A stretch of DNA of 64,000 nucleotides from Thamnidium elegans (GCA_025201345.1 JAIXMG010000028.1:124001-188000), one strand, 5' to 3'. Shown: positions 1 through 12,639, counted from the first letter of the stretch. Notes: generated from the sequence alone by a model not told the origin. A program made the numbers and translations.

Positions 1-1729
1 TGAGTTTGAACCTTACCTGAATGGAGATATTACCAATATTTCACAATATACTGCAGCGCATGTAGAATACCCTAAACGACCTACAAAAATGCAAAAATTA
101 GAAGAAACAACTAATGAAAAAGGTAGATACATATATATATATTAAAAAAAAAATGGAATTATACCCTGCTAAAAACTAAACATATACAATGTAGCTATCA
201 ATATTCCTTCATTGATAAAATCAATGCCTTACGACTATGAGGATTTAGAATTACCAAAATGGTTCCACTTTGATTTAATTCATGATTTAGAGAGATTAGC
301 ATTACCTGAATTCTTTAAAGGGGATAGTTTAGAATTAACGCCAGAGAATTATAAAACCTGGAGAAACCATATGATCAATACTTACAAGGCAAATCCAGAT
401 TATTATTTAACTATCTCTGCTTGTAAATCAAAATTAGATGTAGATTTAGTTACATTAGTTAGAATACACAGTTTCTTGGAGAGCCATAACTTGATTAATT
501 CTAGGGTAAGTATAATTTTATACATGTAATTTATTTTATTTTATTTACTTTCTTATTTATAGCCTGATCCTCGTAGAAGAATATTTGATCCCTATATTGA
601 TAGTGATCCAACTGCACAAATTAAACCTAAATCACAAAGAAACTTTAAAGATATTGAGAATGCGGATATTGAATATCTTCGAAAACTTATTTATAATGAA
701 GCGCAAGTAGCACCTATACGATCATCTTGGGATTTAACCGTAGAAGACCCTAATAATCCAGATAATCGTAAAATATTTCATTGTTCCAATTGTAAAGTAG
801 ATTGCAGTGAAATTAGATATCAATCTTTAAAGGTTAAAAACTTTCAAGTTTGTATTGATTGCTTCTTGGAAGGTCGTTTCCCTGCTATTTTCTTTAGTGG
901 AGACTTTTTAAGAGTAGAGCCCAGTGATGATTTAGATATAGAAGAAGAATGGACTGATAACGAAGTATTAAGGTTATTGGAAGGTGTAGATCGATTTGAT
1001 GATGATTGGTTATTGATATCTGAACACGTTGGTAGTAGATCTAAAGAACAATGTATTACCAAGTTCTTACAGTTACCAATTAACGATGAATTTTTGACGG
1101 CTCAGTTATCTAAAAAGGAATTAGAAGAATTACCTTTTGGTGATTTACCTAACCCTGTCATGACTACCATCGCGTTTTTATCGGGCCATATTAATCCCGG
1201 TGTAGGTGCAGCTGCAGCTAAAACCGCATTAAAGGAACTAATGAAATCTGGTGAAGGGCGTACAGAAGTTATGGAAGTTGACACTAAAATTAAAAGTGAA
1301 GAATCTGTTGATATAGATATGGACCAAGAAGAAAAAACACCAGAAGAAACAGAAAATACAACGGCCTTCTCAAAGGATTTAATGAAAAATGCTACTACCA
1401 GTGCGTTAAAAAGTGCGGTAGAAAGTGCGCGTAAATTAGCAAGTTATGAAGATGAAGAAATTCAACACTGGACTCGATTGGCAGTAAAAACTATGGTCGA
1501 TAAATTGTCTTTTAAAGTACAACAGTATGATGAACTTGAAAGTTCTCTTGAAAATGAATTGACTGAATTAGAAAAACAACAAAGTTTATTAGCTACTTCA
1601 ATTGATAATATCAAAACCCAACATTTTCCTTTGCATGGCTCTGGAGAAGAATCAAGTGCAGGTACTCCTTCTCAAGTAGATACTCCACACACTGATTCTA
1701 CTGTTACAAATACATCCACTACTCTATAG
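1..1729 (+). CDS. SWI3: SWI3/RSC8 (SMARCC)-type chromatin remodelling subunit, 5' truncated by window edge
   Basis: Scaffold subunit of SWI/SNF- or RSC-type nucleosome remodelling complexes in the nucleus. Exons read as <1..122, 195..505 and 563..1729, with GT-AG introns that keep frame. Exon 2 and the start of exon 3 form a SWIRM domain (residues reading FHFDLIHDLERLALPEFF). A ZZ-like zinc finger follows at about 775-890 (CSNCKVDC then CIDCF), then a SANT domain at about 945-1080 (EEEWTDNEVLRLLEG, SRSKEQCITKFLQLP), then an acidic stretch and a C-terminal coiled coil with leucines near 1530-1620. This order is the hallmark of the SWI3/RSC8/SMARCC family. The N-terminus lies outside the window. 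SWI3 and RSC8 cannot be told apart here. It ends convergently with the kelch gene downstream. Confidence 0.9.
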
Positions 1730-2029
1730 ATTAAATACAATTATTCCCCTTTTTTTCTTTTCCTCCTTTAACACGCATTCTCTCTATTTTTATCATTATG
1801 ATATCGTGAAACCTATCAGTACAACTGTTAAATATAAATATTTGTTTTTTTCGTCATACACATACACAAAAAAAAAAGGGATAAAAAAAGTTTTATTAAT
1901 GTGTAATCTTGATTTATGTATAGACTACAGTGTGGTGTAATATATAGTCTGTATGTAATGTGTTTTATGCTTTTGCAGATGCTTTTGTGTGTGTGTGTGG
2001 TCAGTGAAAGTTTTTTTTTTTTCCTTTTT

Positions 2030-4432
2030 TTAGCTTTGATTGTTTGGAGTCCTGTATATATTATCTTGAGAGTTTCCGGGGGTTATGGACCGATTTTCCT
2101 CATTTGTAGAAGTAGTATAAACTGTAGTTGAAGCAGTGGTAGGAGACGTTGGATCGACTGCATCTACCTCATTTGGCTTTTGTAAAGGTTGTGGTTGATT
2201 AAGTCTTGAAATTGGACGTGAACTACCAGTGGGTTGGTTGATAGGAGTCAACATAAAATCAAGATCAGTAAATTGTGTACCATCACTATAAAGAATTTGT
2301 TAAGTATACTGTATATATATATATATAATGGTTATTTAAACTTACGGTAAGAACTGCATACGTTGTGGCTGATGCTGAGTACTATTATTATCCCAAAGTG
2401 ATTGTCGGTTCGAATCCGTAGAATAGACTGCACCCGTAGTAGATCCGAATCCTCCATTAGGTGTTTGTAAATTATTTTCATTATTATCAACAAGATAACC
2501 GGAATTATTATTTAAAAAGTAACTTTCATTATAATATTGATCTGAAATAGGAACAGGTGTTGTGACAGGACCGGTAGTATATTGCGGTATATAATAAGCA
2601 TTTGTCATCATATTACTGGTAGGTAATGTTGTGTTTGTTATAAAACTATTCATATGCTGTGTGTTACTCCAATCACCGCCACTACCTACACCAGTTAATG
2701 CTAAACCCCCTGATGTGGTAGTGGACATAGAAGGTCTAGATGTAATTTTTGAATTTATTTCGGTATGGTTATCTGAATTGGTGTTGTAATGATTCGTTGA
2801 TTGGTCTCCGTGGCCAGGTATATATACGATATCGTCGTGCTCTGATAATGCGGGTTGTTTCTTTTTTGAGAATGGTTTGACTCGTTTACGACGACACCAC
2901 CAACATGCTAAACAAGATACAATTAAAATAAATCCACCAACAGTACCTACAACTACTCCTGCTAATCCTTTAACACCGCCAAGACTAGCATACGGTATTT
3001 GTTGTGATGCTGTGTTAGATACATAGTTGGAAGTCCAAGTCCAACTTGTCACATTTAATAGTTGAATATCAACAGCTCCTTTACTGACATTTGTTCCTGC
3101 TATCACCCATATTTGATCATCAATTAAAAGTGAAGTATGGTTGGAACGATAGTATCCTGCATCACCACTAACTTGGATTTGTTTCCAGGTATATGCGTCT
3201 CGATTGCTTGTATCTAACGTCCAAACATCGTTTAATAAATAAGCACCGGATGAATTAAAAAATTCGCCTCCAATAACTATTAGTGTGTGCCCATCAGGGT
3301 GTAAAGTAGTTGTATGATGTTTTCTAGGTGGAGGAGATTCACCAGCTGCTATCACATTAGCCCAATTAGCTTTTTTTTAAAAAAATGTTGTTAATAAATA
3401 TATTTATAGGTTTATGTAATTCCAAAAAGGGGAATGACTTACAATATCTTGGGTCCAGAACGATAATCTCTGACATATTGGCAAGGGGAAAATTAGTTAC
3501 CATATCAACAGCAGAATTATTATCGATAGAAGCACCACCAATAATAACCAGTTGAGAATTTGTGTTACTAGTTTAGAAAAATTGTTTAAAACTAGCTAGA
3601 ACTATTATTTGCGGGAAAAACTAACTTTATTTCAGTCATGGTTGCATTTGATCTAGGTTTACCGGTATAGGTTGGTCCGTCTATCCAACCACTCACTTGG
3701 TCATAAATAGTTACATTAGTATTCCAATAAAAAGGGTATCCTGGTGCATTAGGAGGTAAACCTGTAAGTACTTCTGAACTACCACCTAATGAAATAACAA
3801 AAATAAATTATTATAGAGTAATAATAAATAAATAAAATAAAGGTGTCCTAACCCCATATATATGTTGAACCTGCTTGAGTGACTTCGAAAGCTGCATTGC
3901 GTCTAGCCGCTGCATGATTTGGTCGAGTAATTTGTTTCCAAATATTATTTGCTGTATTATATTCACAAACAACCATAGTAGATTCATAATCTCCATTTGC
4001 ATAACTTCCTGCACCAAATACATTTATACTAACACCATCTTGAGCACCAAACGCTTGAGCAAAATGCATACTTGGACATTGATTATTTCTTATTTGATAT
4101 GAAATATCTAAACTATTCTCTTTTTAAAATAAGTTTTTTTTTTTTTTTTTTTTTTTTTTTACGAAAAAAAGGAAAAAGAGGGGATATATACATTACATTG
4201 GTGGATCTATTGTATTAAAACTTTGATTTAAATCGATATAAAAAAGCTTATTTCCAGATGTTGGTAAACTTTTTGCAAATGAAAATATCCATAATGAATT
4301 ACTCTTTTCTATATAAACTGCTTTTCCGCCAATCGGTGCATGTCCTGGGGTACTGACTCCCTGTGCACTCACATACTGTATTTCCACTAATAAATATATA
4401 ACTGATAGCGATAGTAAAATTAGCTCCATCAT
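2030..4432 (-). CDS. Kelch-repeat single-pass membrane protein
   Basis: Exons on the minus strand: 4197..4432, 4112..3853, 3785..3626, 3567..3443, 3369..2346, 2285..2030; all junctions are GT-AG and keep frame. The N-terminus is a signal peptide (MMELILLSLSVIYLLVEIQ, then a cleavage-like VSAQG). The lumenal/extracellular part carries kelch-like blade motifs (WTWTS, DVWTLDTSN, LVIIGGASI, IVIGGEF), so a beta-propeller is likely. A hydrophobic segment near plus-strand 2900-2990 (LAGVVVGTVGGFILIVSCLA) is followed by CWWCRRKR, a stop-transfer anchor, giving a type I topology. The cytoplasmic tail is long, rich in Asn/Ser/Thr/Gln, and disordered. Similar Mucoromycota proteins are often named galactose oxidase/kelch proteins, but no copper-oxidase motif was seen. 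Ligand and function are unknown. Confidence 0.85.
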
Positions 4433-4986
4433 TTTTCCTTTTTTTTATATAGGGGGGAAGAGTTTTTTTTTCGATGAGTTTATTACTACAGCTAAATGCT
4501 GCTTTATTATATTTATTTTGTGGAACTGAAGCTTATTTAAAAAAAAAGCAAAAGAGAAAAAGAAAAAAAAAAAGAAAAAGGGAATTGAAGAAGAATAAAT
4601 ACTAAGGGGGTTTAGGCACGCGGATAGAGGGAGTCTAGGAGCCTAAAGTATGTCACTGACACCAAAAAAGAAACAGCATTGTTGATTTCATGTACTTGAC
4701 CTATTTAAAACAAATTGCTGAGCCCTCTATTATTGATCATCATAGAGTAATAATGCAAGTATCGTTTGTGTGTCACAAGCTTGTAATCATCAGCCCTATA
4801 CACATAAACTTTTTTAAAAAAAGGTATACCTACCTTTTTTTTTCAGCTAAAGTAATCGTTTCAACAATGAAACAAGAACTTACTTTTTTATATATGTAAA
4901 CAATAAGGTTCCTCTTTTTTTTTTTCTCAGTGCCAAAAAAAGATTATTACTTGTAAGTAGCTGGAAGTGTTTATAGTAAAAAGAAA

Positions 4987-4993
4987 TGAGTCA
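4987..4993 (+). promoter_or_regulatory. Gcn4/CPC1-type site TGAGTCA upstream of LeuRS (distal)
   Basis: Exact match to the Gcn4/AP-1 consensus TGASTCA, 168 bp upstream of the LeuRS start codon. Known biology: aminoacyl-tRNA synthetase genes are targets of Gcn4/CPC1 in fungi. That it is bound here is inference. Confidence 0.5.
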
Positions 4994-5093
4994 AGGTATT
5001 GACCAATCATAAAGTGTAACTATCGTGAGTAACAAGCCACCATGGTAACTAAAAGGTTATTTACGTGATTTTAAATACCCGCTATGTACTGAG

Positions 5094-5100
5094 TGAGTCA
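5094..5100 (+). promoter_or_regulatory. Gcn4/CPC1-type site TGAGTCA upstream of LeuRS (proximal)
   Basis: A second exact TGAGTCA, 61 bp upstream of the LeuRS ATG and directly before the pyrimidine tract. Two perfect copies within about 110 bp are unlikely by chance, since one is expected per roughly 8 kb. Confidence 0.6.
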
Positions 5101-5160
5101 ACTTTTTTTTTTTTTTTTTTTCTCTTTTCTCTTTTCTCTTCTGTATTAAAATAAAATAGA

Positions 5161-8100
5161 ATGGCTGAAGCACCAAAGGTACAAAAGAGAGAAAGAAAGA
5201 AAGAGAGAAAGAGAATAAGTTTTTATATCGAAATAATAGCTAAAAAAAATATACATGAAAAATAGACAGCTAAGCGTGATGCCCTTCGCGCTTTTGAAGG
5301 AGAGGCACGTTCCCTCTGGGATAGCAAGAAAGCCTTTGAGGTCAATGCTCCTACTATTGAAGAATTCCCTAATACTGAAGATCTTCACAAGGTTCATCCT
5401 AAGTTTATGGCTTGCATGCCTTTCCCTTATATGAATGGTCGTATGCATTTAGGTCATGCTTTCACTTTCTCCAAGGTCGATTTCTGTACTGGTTACGAAC
5501 GTATGAAGGGTAAGAGAGCTCTTCTTCCCCAAGGTTTCCATTGTACCGGTATGCCCATCAAGGTAAAATAATATAATTTATACATATGCTTAGAAAAAAA
5601 AACTGACATACTTTTATATAAAAAAAGGCCTGTGCTGATAAACTTAAGCGTGAAATGAGCATGTTTGGAAAGAACTTCGAAAAGTACGAAGAATTAGCAT
5701 TAGCTGATAAACTCGAAAAAACCGAAATTAATAAGAATGTCAAGAGTAAGGTTGCCGCCAAGACCGGTAACGTTACTTATCAATTCCAAATTATGCTTTC
5801 ACTTGGTATTGATATCACTGAGATCCATAAGTTTGCCGATCCTTATTACTGGTGTGAATTTTTCCCTCCTCAAACCATTAGTGATATGACAGCATTTGGT
5901 GCCAAGGTCGATTGGCGTCGTTCATTCATTACAACTGATGCTAACCCTTATTACGATTCATTTGTTCGCTGGCAGATGAGAAAATTAAGAGAGATGCAAA
6001 AGATTAAGTTTGGTGAAAGATATACTATTTATTCAATTGTGGATGGTCAACCTTGTATGGACCACGATCGTGCTTCTGGTGAAGCTGTAGGCCCTCAAGA
6101 TTATACTGGTATTAAGATGAAGGTTCTTGAATGGTCTAAGCCTGCTCAAGATGCTCTTGCTCAATATACTGATGCGCTTAAGGGTAAGACGGTTTACTTG
6201 GTCGCTGCTACTCTTCGTCCTGAAACCATGTATGGTCAAACCAATTGTTTCGTTGGTCCTGATCTTAAGTATGGTATCTATCAAGTTAATGATACCGAAG
6301 CTTTCCTCTGTACTGAACGTGCTGCTCGTAACATGTCTCAACAAAAGATTTTTGCCTCTACTGAAATTATTAAGCTTGCTGATATTAAGGGTTCTCCTAT
6401 TGTTGGTACCAAGATTCATGCTCCTATGAGTGTTTATCCTTCTGTCTACGTTCTTCCTATGGAGACCGTTTTGGCTACTAAGGGTACCGGTGTTGTCACC
6501 TCTGTTCCTTCTGATTCTCCTGATGATTTTGCTACTTTATCTGATCTTAAGAAGAAGCCCGAATATTATAATATTGAAGCTGCTTGGGTTGAAGGATATG
6601 AACCTATTCCTATTATCGAAACAGCTAACTATGGTAACCTTATTGCTCCCAAGCTTTGTGAAATCAAGAAGATTAACTCCCAAAAGGATAAGAATCAACT
6701 TGCCGAAGCTAAGGAAATTGCTTACAAGGAAGCTTTCTATCAAGGTATTATGTGCTATGGTGAATTCACAGGTACCAAGGTTCAAGATGCTAAGCCTAAG
6801 GTCAGGGAAGCCTTGCTCAAGTCTGGTGAGGCCTTTGTTTATAATGAACCTGAAAGTTTAGTTATGTCTCGTTCCGGTGATGAGTGTGTCGTTGCCCTCT
6901 TGGATCAATGGTATATCGATTACGGAGAAGAAGAATGGTTGGCCAAGACCAAGAAATGTTTAGCTCAAATGAACACTTATACTTCCGAAACTCGTAATCA
7001 ATTTGAAGCTGTTTTGGATTGGTTAAACAAGTGGGCTTGTGCTCGTAGCTTCGGTTTAGGTACCAAGTTACCTTGGGATGAGCAATTCTTGGTTGAATCT
7101 CTTTCAGATTCTACCATCTATATGGCTTATTATACTGTAGCTGGTCTCTTGCAAGGTGGCTCTGTCAATGGCCATCAAGTTGGCCCTGCTGGTGTTAAGC
7201 CTGAACAGTTAACTGATGCTGCTTGGGATTATATCTTCAAGGTTGGTCCTGCTCCCAAGGATACTGATATTCCTGAATCTACTCTTGCTGCTTTAAGACG
7301 TGAATATGAATACTTCTATCCTTTGGATCTTCGTGCTTCCGGTAAGGACCTTATTCCTAACCATTTGACTTTCTTCATGTATAACCATACTGCCATCTTC
7401 CCTGAAAGTATGTGGCCTCGTGGTGTTCGTTCCAACGGTCATTTGATGCTTGATTCTAAAAAGATGTCAAAGTCCACTGGTAACTTCATGACCATGAGTG
7501 ATGCTACCATCAAGTATGGTGCTGATGCTACTCGTCTTGCTCTTGCTGATGCTGGTGATACCGTTGAAGATGCTAACTTTGAAGATACAACTGCTAACGC
7601 TGCTATCTTGCGTCTCTATACCATTTTGGAATGGTCTGAAGATCAAGTTTCTAAGGCTGATACTCTCCGTACTGGCGAATTTAACTTTTATGATAAGATC
7701 TTTGAAAATGAGATGAACAAGTTACTTTTGGCTACTGAAGCTGCTTATGAAGCTACTTATTACCGTGAGGCTCTCAAGTATGGTGTTTATGAAATGCAAG
7801 CTGCTAAGGATGCTTATCAATTGGCTTGTACTGTCAATGGTATGCATAAGGATTTAGTTATGCGTTATATTGAAGTTCAATCTCTTGTCTTGGCTCCCAT
7901 TACTCCTCATTGGTCTGAACACATGTGGGGTAAGGTCTTAAAGAAAGATGGTCTGATTGTTGATGCTCGTTTCCCTAAGGCTACTGCACCTGTCGATAGA
8001 GCTCTTGATGAAGCTACTCGTTATGTCCGTAAGACCACTAAATCTATTCGTGATGCTGAACTTAACTTGTTGAAGAAGAAGAAGGGTAAGGCTGTTGTCA

Positions 8101-8519
8101 ACGAATTCAAGGCTAACGAGCCTAAATCCTTAAAGATCTTTGTTGCTACCAAGTTCCCTGAATGGCAAGAAGGTTGTTTAGCTGTTTTGAAGGAAAACTA
8201 TCAAAACGGTGTATTCGATGATGCCAAGATTCGTACCGAACTTGGTGCTCAAGGTTTGCTCAAGAACAAGAAGGCTATGCCTTTTGTTCAAGAACAAAAG
8301 AAGATTGTTAACAGAGATGGTCCTGAAGCCTTCAACCGTACTCTTATCTTTAATGAAGTTGAAACTCTTGAAAAGGCTAAGGAGGAATTGAAGCGTACTC
8401 TTGGTTTCCATACCGTTCAAATCATGACTCAAGACCAATGTGCTGAAGAAGATACTAAGGCTGCTGAAAGTGCTGTTCCTGGTGTTCCTTCTTTTACTTT
8501 TAAGAATGAAGCTGCTTAA
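5161..8519 (+). CDS. CDC60: Leucyl-tRNA synthetase, cytosolic
   Basis: Charges tRNA-Leu with leucine in the cytosol; class Ia synthetase. Exons 5161..5178, 5266..5562 and 5628..8519 give 1068 aa, the normal length for archaeal/eukaryotic-type LeuRS. The class I HIGH signature appears as HLGH at about residues 67-70 (context PYMNGRMHLGHAF), and the KMSKS loop is intact near residue 717 (context DSKKMSKSTGNF). Between them is a large editing (CP1) insertion, with the motif TLRPETMYGQTN near plus-strand 6210. Exon 1 codes only six residues before the first intron, and the ATG follows a CT-rich tract. There is no mitochondrial presequence. Codon use is strongly biased (AAG, GGT, GCT), unlike the regulatory genes nearby, as expected for high expression. 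Two TGAGTCA sites upstream suggest amino-acid control. Confidence 0.97.
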
Positions 8520-9277
8520 AAAAATCGTACACTATATATATCGTATAATTCCTCTCTCTTTCTTTCTCTTTTTTTTTAAAAAAAAGTTAATATATTTTTT
8601 GTTTCAAGTATAAATAAAAGCACATATAGATTTTGATATGTTTTTTTTTATTGTATGTATATACATATTTACTATCTGTGATAAGCAACTATACAACAAT
8701 TTTACTCATTTAGTACCTATAGTATTCTATATGCAGTATCAATAAAAATAATATAAAATCTTATTAGTATTTATGAAAAGGTTTTTTTTTTTTTTGCTAT
8801 TCCCTCTTAATATATGTACTGATACATTTCGATTTGATTTATATCTTTTTGAAATTACTTTATAAGGATTAGTCGACGATATAACCACTATACAGGACGT
8901 TAACTACCACTAAGTTATAATAAAGTTTTTTTTCTCTTTATTTCTAAATATTCTAGTTAACAGCTAATAGTCTAATACTCATTTTAAACTACGTTATTAT
9001 TATACTTTTAAATCTATTTCCTAGGTTTATCGATACAAAGGCTTGAATATATATAATTGAGGAATTCAATCGTGAATATTCAGAAAAAGAAAGAAAAAAT
9101 ATATTTAGTTAACAATTAACTACATATATTTAAGTCTATAATAATATGTAAATTATCTCGTACTGTAGTGGACCAAACTCATTACATATTAGTTACTTCA
9201 ATCAGCTAAAAAACAGCTTCGCTGATTAGCAGTAAGAGACGTTTTTCAGGACGGTACGCATATAAAGAGAGGTATAA
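8520..9277. other. 3' flank of LeuRS and AT-rich spacer
   Basis: Downstream of the LeuRS stop there are AATAAA-like signals (for example AATAAAAGC near 8613 and AATAAAAAT near 8740) and T-rich tracts. No coding potential, RNA gene or repeat array is seen. Confidence 0.5.
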
Positions 9278-10000
9278 TGTAGCCAGAAACCGTTGTACAA
9301 GAAATCCTTGACGCGTTGTACTTACGAAACTGATTTGTTGCCCAAATACGCTAGCAACTCAACACTTGAAGAATTTGTTATTTCACAAGTCTCTAAAGTA
9401 TGTGATCAGGATTACTGCGAGTCCTCTGTTACCTACAGCTCCAAGAATAGTTTAATGTGTCGAGTCTATTTTGATCCTACAGAGAATAAGATTCCTGTTC
9501 AACACGCTTGGGTCAACAGTAAAGAAATTAAGGCTGCAAATATCTCGGCTTTGATTAGTTATGTAAAAGAACTTGCACATTTTCTTTATTTTTTATCTCT
9601 TTATTGCTAAACATGTTTAGTAGTAACCCCTTTAACAAAAATGGAAAAAGAAACTAGGACCCAAAGTCAGCTCAAAAATAGATTTTTAAACAAATAGACC
9701 TAGCCCTAATCGTTTGAAGGATCAACCTAATTTATAACAACAGCGATTTGATAAATGACGCTATTTCAATCTGCCCTTAGTTCTTCTAGTACACTGAAAG
9801 GATATCAACAAGCCCCCCCCCCCCTTAATAGTATCATCTTTGAAGAGATAATACGTACAGACCACTAGGTGTATACTAATTTTTACTATCTACAGGGCGC
9901 TAGTTCTTTGAGTAACATTGTAACGCAATCTGTTGAGGATAGTGACCTTAATGCTGCGTTTGACAACATTTCCTTGATAATGTATATTTTGTTAATAAAA
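9278..10000 (+). pseudogene. Possible gene remnant, function unknown
   Basis: An open frame runs 9278-9607 and reads like real protein (LLPKYASNSTLEEFVISQ; then Cys-containing QDYCESS; then PTENKIPVQHAWVNSKEI). No ATG precedes it in frame: the nearest upstream in-frame triplet is a stop, and the first in-frame ATG is at 9455. A plausible donor (TTAT|GTAAAA, about 9561) joined to an acceptor (CTACAG| near 9896) would continue the frame into ASSLSNIVTQSVEDSDLNAA, but this intron would be over 300 nt, far longer than others here. A decayed or truncated gene is the simplest reading. A real gene with an unseen first exon is the alternative. The product was not recognised. Confidence 0.3.
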
Positions 10001-10084
10001 AGGCTGAACCATAATATATGTGGATGTCGTCTAGTTTTTTTTTTTAAAAAAAAAAAAAAGTGCAAAACAATCTTTAGTAACTAA

Positions 10085-10891
10085 AGGTCAAATACTTTTT
10101 TATTTGAGCTAGAAATACAAGTTTTTTTTTGCGCTTTATTTAACAGCAATAATAAAAGAATTGATAAAAAAAGTTGTTTACTGTCTCAGACCTCGAGATT
10201 ATTTTTAACACTTACAAACATAATTAAAAAAGTAGCTATTTATTTCTTACTTTCATACCTAGAAAGATTATCATTTACTGTAGCTTTGGCCAAATCATAC
10301 GAAATGCCTGCCATAAGCATTTATTCGAATTACATTTTTATATTTCTAATGCCTTCCATTCTTTCGTTAGAGCTAACGCCAGGCTCTCGTTCTTTTCTCA
10401 TGACTTCAATAAAGAGTGGCATATCGCCTGTCGATACGGTATTTTACCGATGCTCATTTACGAGCTTATAACGGGGGAAATACGTTGTAGAATTGTGATA
10501 TTGACGGCTATAAAATAAATGTGAATATCAAAATATAAAAAATAAAAAATAAAATGTAATAACAGAAAATTATCAGACTTTAAAAAGGTAATTGTTTTTA
10601 TTATAAGAAAATGTGTGCGCTTTATATACATATTGGATTTAAATGGACGCTTATCATAAGATGTAAGAATTATTTATGTAAACCAGTTATCTCTGTTATT
10701 CAAATAGTATTAACAGTCGTTTATAAATTTATATTCAATCGATAGAACGCTAAAAGACATCTGAATAATATAAGTAAAAATAATCTAATTGTGTATATAT
10801 TATGTAAATTACTATATGAGAATATGAGTACTTGTACAAGCTAGGTCTAATTCGATATTGTTAACATATATTACGTCGATACAACAATAGG

Positions 10892-10936
<45 letters not shown>
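10085..10936. other. AT-rich intergenic stretch with a 37-nt poly(A) tract
   Basis: No gene is supported. The tract 10898-10934 is pure A. Short open frames are not convincing. Confidence 0.4.
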
Positions 10937-10938
<2 letters not shown>

Positions 10939-11215
10939 AGGTGGATTGAAAGCTTCGAATAATATTTATAAATTTACCCTTCTGGTCCCTAAAAAGTATT
11001 TTAAGGAGTTCGGGTGGACCACATTTAAGCGTTCGTAACAAGTGCTCTTGTGTATGGTGGTTGCTTTGAATCATATCTATTTGTACCGACATAAAGAAAA
11101 CAAAAAAACTAAAAGAAAAATAAAGCAGATATAATCTCCTTTAAAAAATTCGCATATAAAAAAATACTTACCGGTATACATAGTTTAAATGTTTATTACG
11201 TTGATATAGGAACAT
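10937..11215 (-). CDS. Candidate small two-exon protein (71 aa), unknown function
   Basis: Minus-strand reading: exon 11172..11215 starts with ATG (MFLYQRNKHLNYVY). Donor CCG|GTAAGT and acceptor CTTTTAG| at 11109 lead to exon 10937..11108, which continues in frame and contains TLKCGPPELLKILFRDQKG before the stop TAA. The 62-nt intron has the size and GTAAGT donor typical of this window, and codon choice in exon 2 looks protein-like. No family was recognised and no transcript signal is visible. It could also be a fragment of a decayed larger gene. Exon 2 has its own ATG 17 nt inside, so the upstream exon is not certain. Confidence 0.35.
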
Positions 11216-12419
11216 TAATAAATTATTTTTCGTGGGTGTTTCTAACAAAGAAACGCCCTAAAAACTTATATAGAGACTCTCTTAAAAGCTCATATGAAAT
11301 CATGAAAAAATCGTATAAACTATCTTAAATTTTGAATAAATCTTGTGTACTAAATGCTATTTTTTTTTTATACCCATCATGTTTAAAAATTCATATAAAA
11401 TTAAGAAAACATTGTAGCACTTCCGTTACTTATTATAATATTTTCATAATTAGTTGTTCTATAAGATGAAATTTTGAAATGAAGTTTTCACACTCTTTTC
11501 AACCTGTAATTGCTATTTCTGTGTATTAAAGCCTTTAATTTCACTTTTTTGACCGATTTCTTTTCTATTTCTCAATACTATTCGAGAACGTAGGTTCTTG
11601 GCGTTTCACTACGTATTTAATTCGCTTATTTTTATTTTCCAGAATTTGAGTAATAATTTTTTTTTTTGAAAATGACTACCCTTAAAATTTTTAAAAAAAA
11701 ATTAGCATCCACCTTTTTTTTTAAAATTCATGTATAAAATCAGAAAAAAACCATAGAGCCATCATTTTTTAATAGAACAGGCTTTAAATTCAATTCCTCA
11801 CAACATGATGGTATACAATTTTGTTATTATTTTTGTAGTGTATGAGGCATTTGGGTTGTACATAGGGGCCATACTTCGAAGTTCAATTACTCGAGTTACA
11901 ATGCTAGCATAATGGTAAATTTAATACTATTAAAGAGCATGCAATTATAGCTCCTAAATTCCTCCACTGACATATCCTAATTCTCTGATTTTAAGTTTTT
12001 TTTGAGTAAAAATGTTTTAAAGCAATATATCACAAATGTCTCAGTTATGTTAATATGATAAATTACGGTAGTTGTTTGTGAAATTGATAGCTGATTGTTC
12101 CTGACTTATCTATTCCTGAGACTTGTAGAAGGAATCGATAAATAGTATTAAAGTTATATTTAAGTAGTGTTGGCAGTGGTAGTATTATTCCTGGTGTTAA
12201 CGATTATCCTTTCAAATCCTTATATGTTTCTTTCCAAAAATGTAGTATCAAAACCAAGTCACAAAAATATAATTCTTATTTATTTAAAACATCGGTAAAA
12301 TAAAAGATATAATCTCAAAATATTGTTTTAGCCAATCACGTTTTTTCCACGTGGATATCACGTTTTTCTTTATTTTGTAATGGCTATATAATTTTATTAA
12401 ATGTAGCAAATATAAGACG
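11216..12419. other. AT-rich intergenic DNA upstream of tRNA-Asp
   Basis: No open frame of useful length and no repeat array were seen. A near-perfect palindrome-like segment (CCACGTGG core) lies near 12347. Confidence 0.35.
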
Positions 12420-12491
12420 TCTTCGATAGTATAGTGGTGAGTATCCCCGCCTGTCACGCGGGAGACCTGGGTTCAATTCCCAGTCGGAGAG
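12420..12491 (+). tRNA. trnD-GUC: tRNA-Asp, anticodon GTC
   Basis: A 72-nt cloverleaf without intron. The acceptor stem TCTTCGA pairs with TCGGAGA (one G-T pair), and the discriminator base is G. The D arm includes the A-box GTATAGTGGTGAGTAT. The anticodon stem-loop is CCCGC-CTGTCAC-GCGGG with GTC at 12453-12455. The T arm contains the B-box GGTTCAATTCC. A T4 run at 12493-12496 is a fitting RNA polymerase III terminator. GTC plus this overall sequence marks the eukaryotic tRNA-Asp that decodes GAC/GAT. CCA is not encoded, as expected. Confidence 0.96.
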
Positions 12492-12492
12492 C

Positions 12493-12496
12493 TTTT
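12493..12496 (+). terminator. Pol III T4 terminator of tRNA-Asp
   Basis: TTTT directly follows the mature tRNA end by one base, the usual RNA polymerase III stop. Confidence 0.7.
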
Positions 12497-12639
12497 CCTA
12501 ATTTTTGCACTAAATTAGTGTATGTAGCGTTATTTCCTTTTTAAACTGTTGTTACGCAAACTACCTCTTTCTGATAAAATAATATTAACAAGGATCTTCC
12601 ATGGTTATTATAAATTTAAAAACCTAATTAAGAAAACTA

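Larger units (their letters stand above)
4433..5160. promoter_or_regulatory. Divergent promoter region between the kelch gene and LeuRS
   Basis: A 728-bp head-to-head intergenic region. It contains two perfect TGAGTCA sites (4987-4993 and 5094-5100), a CCAAT box (ACCAATCAT near 5001) and a T/CT-rich tract at about 5104-5140 just before the LeuRS start codon. The kelch side has T-rich and purine-rich tracts near 4440-4600. No further gene is seen. Confidence 0.6.

Noticed and set aside
2400..2420. GGTTCGAATCC, a tRNA B-box-like sequence
   Set aside because: It lies inside the kelch-protein coding exon, with no A-box or cloverleaf around it.
6033..8438. Open frames antisense or out of frame within LeuRS
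   Set aside because: They are shadows of a highly codon-biased coding exon and have Leu/Ser-rich, non-protein-like translations.
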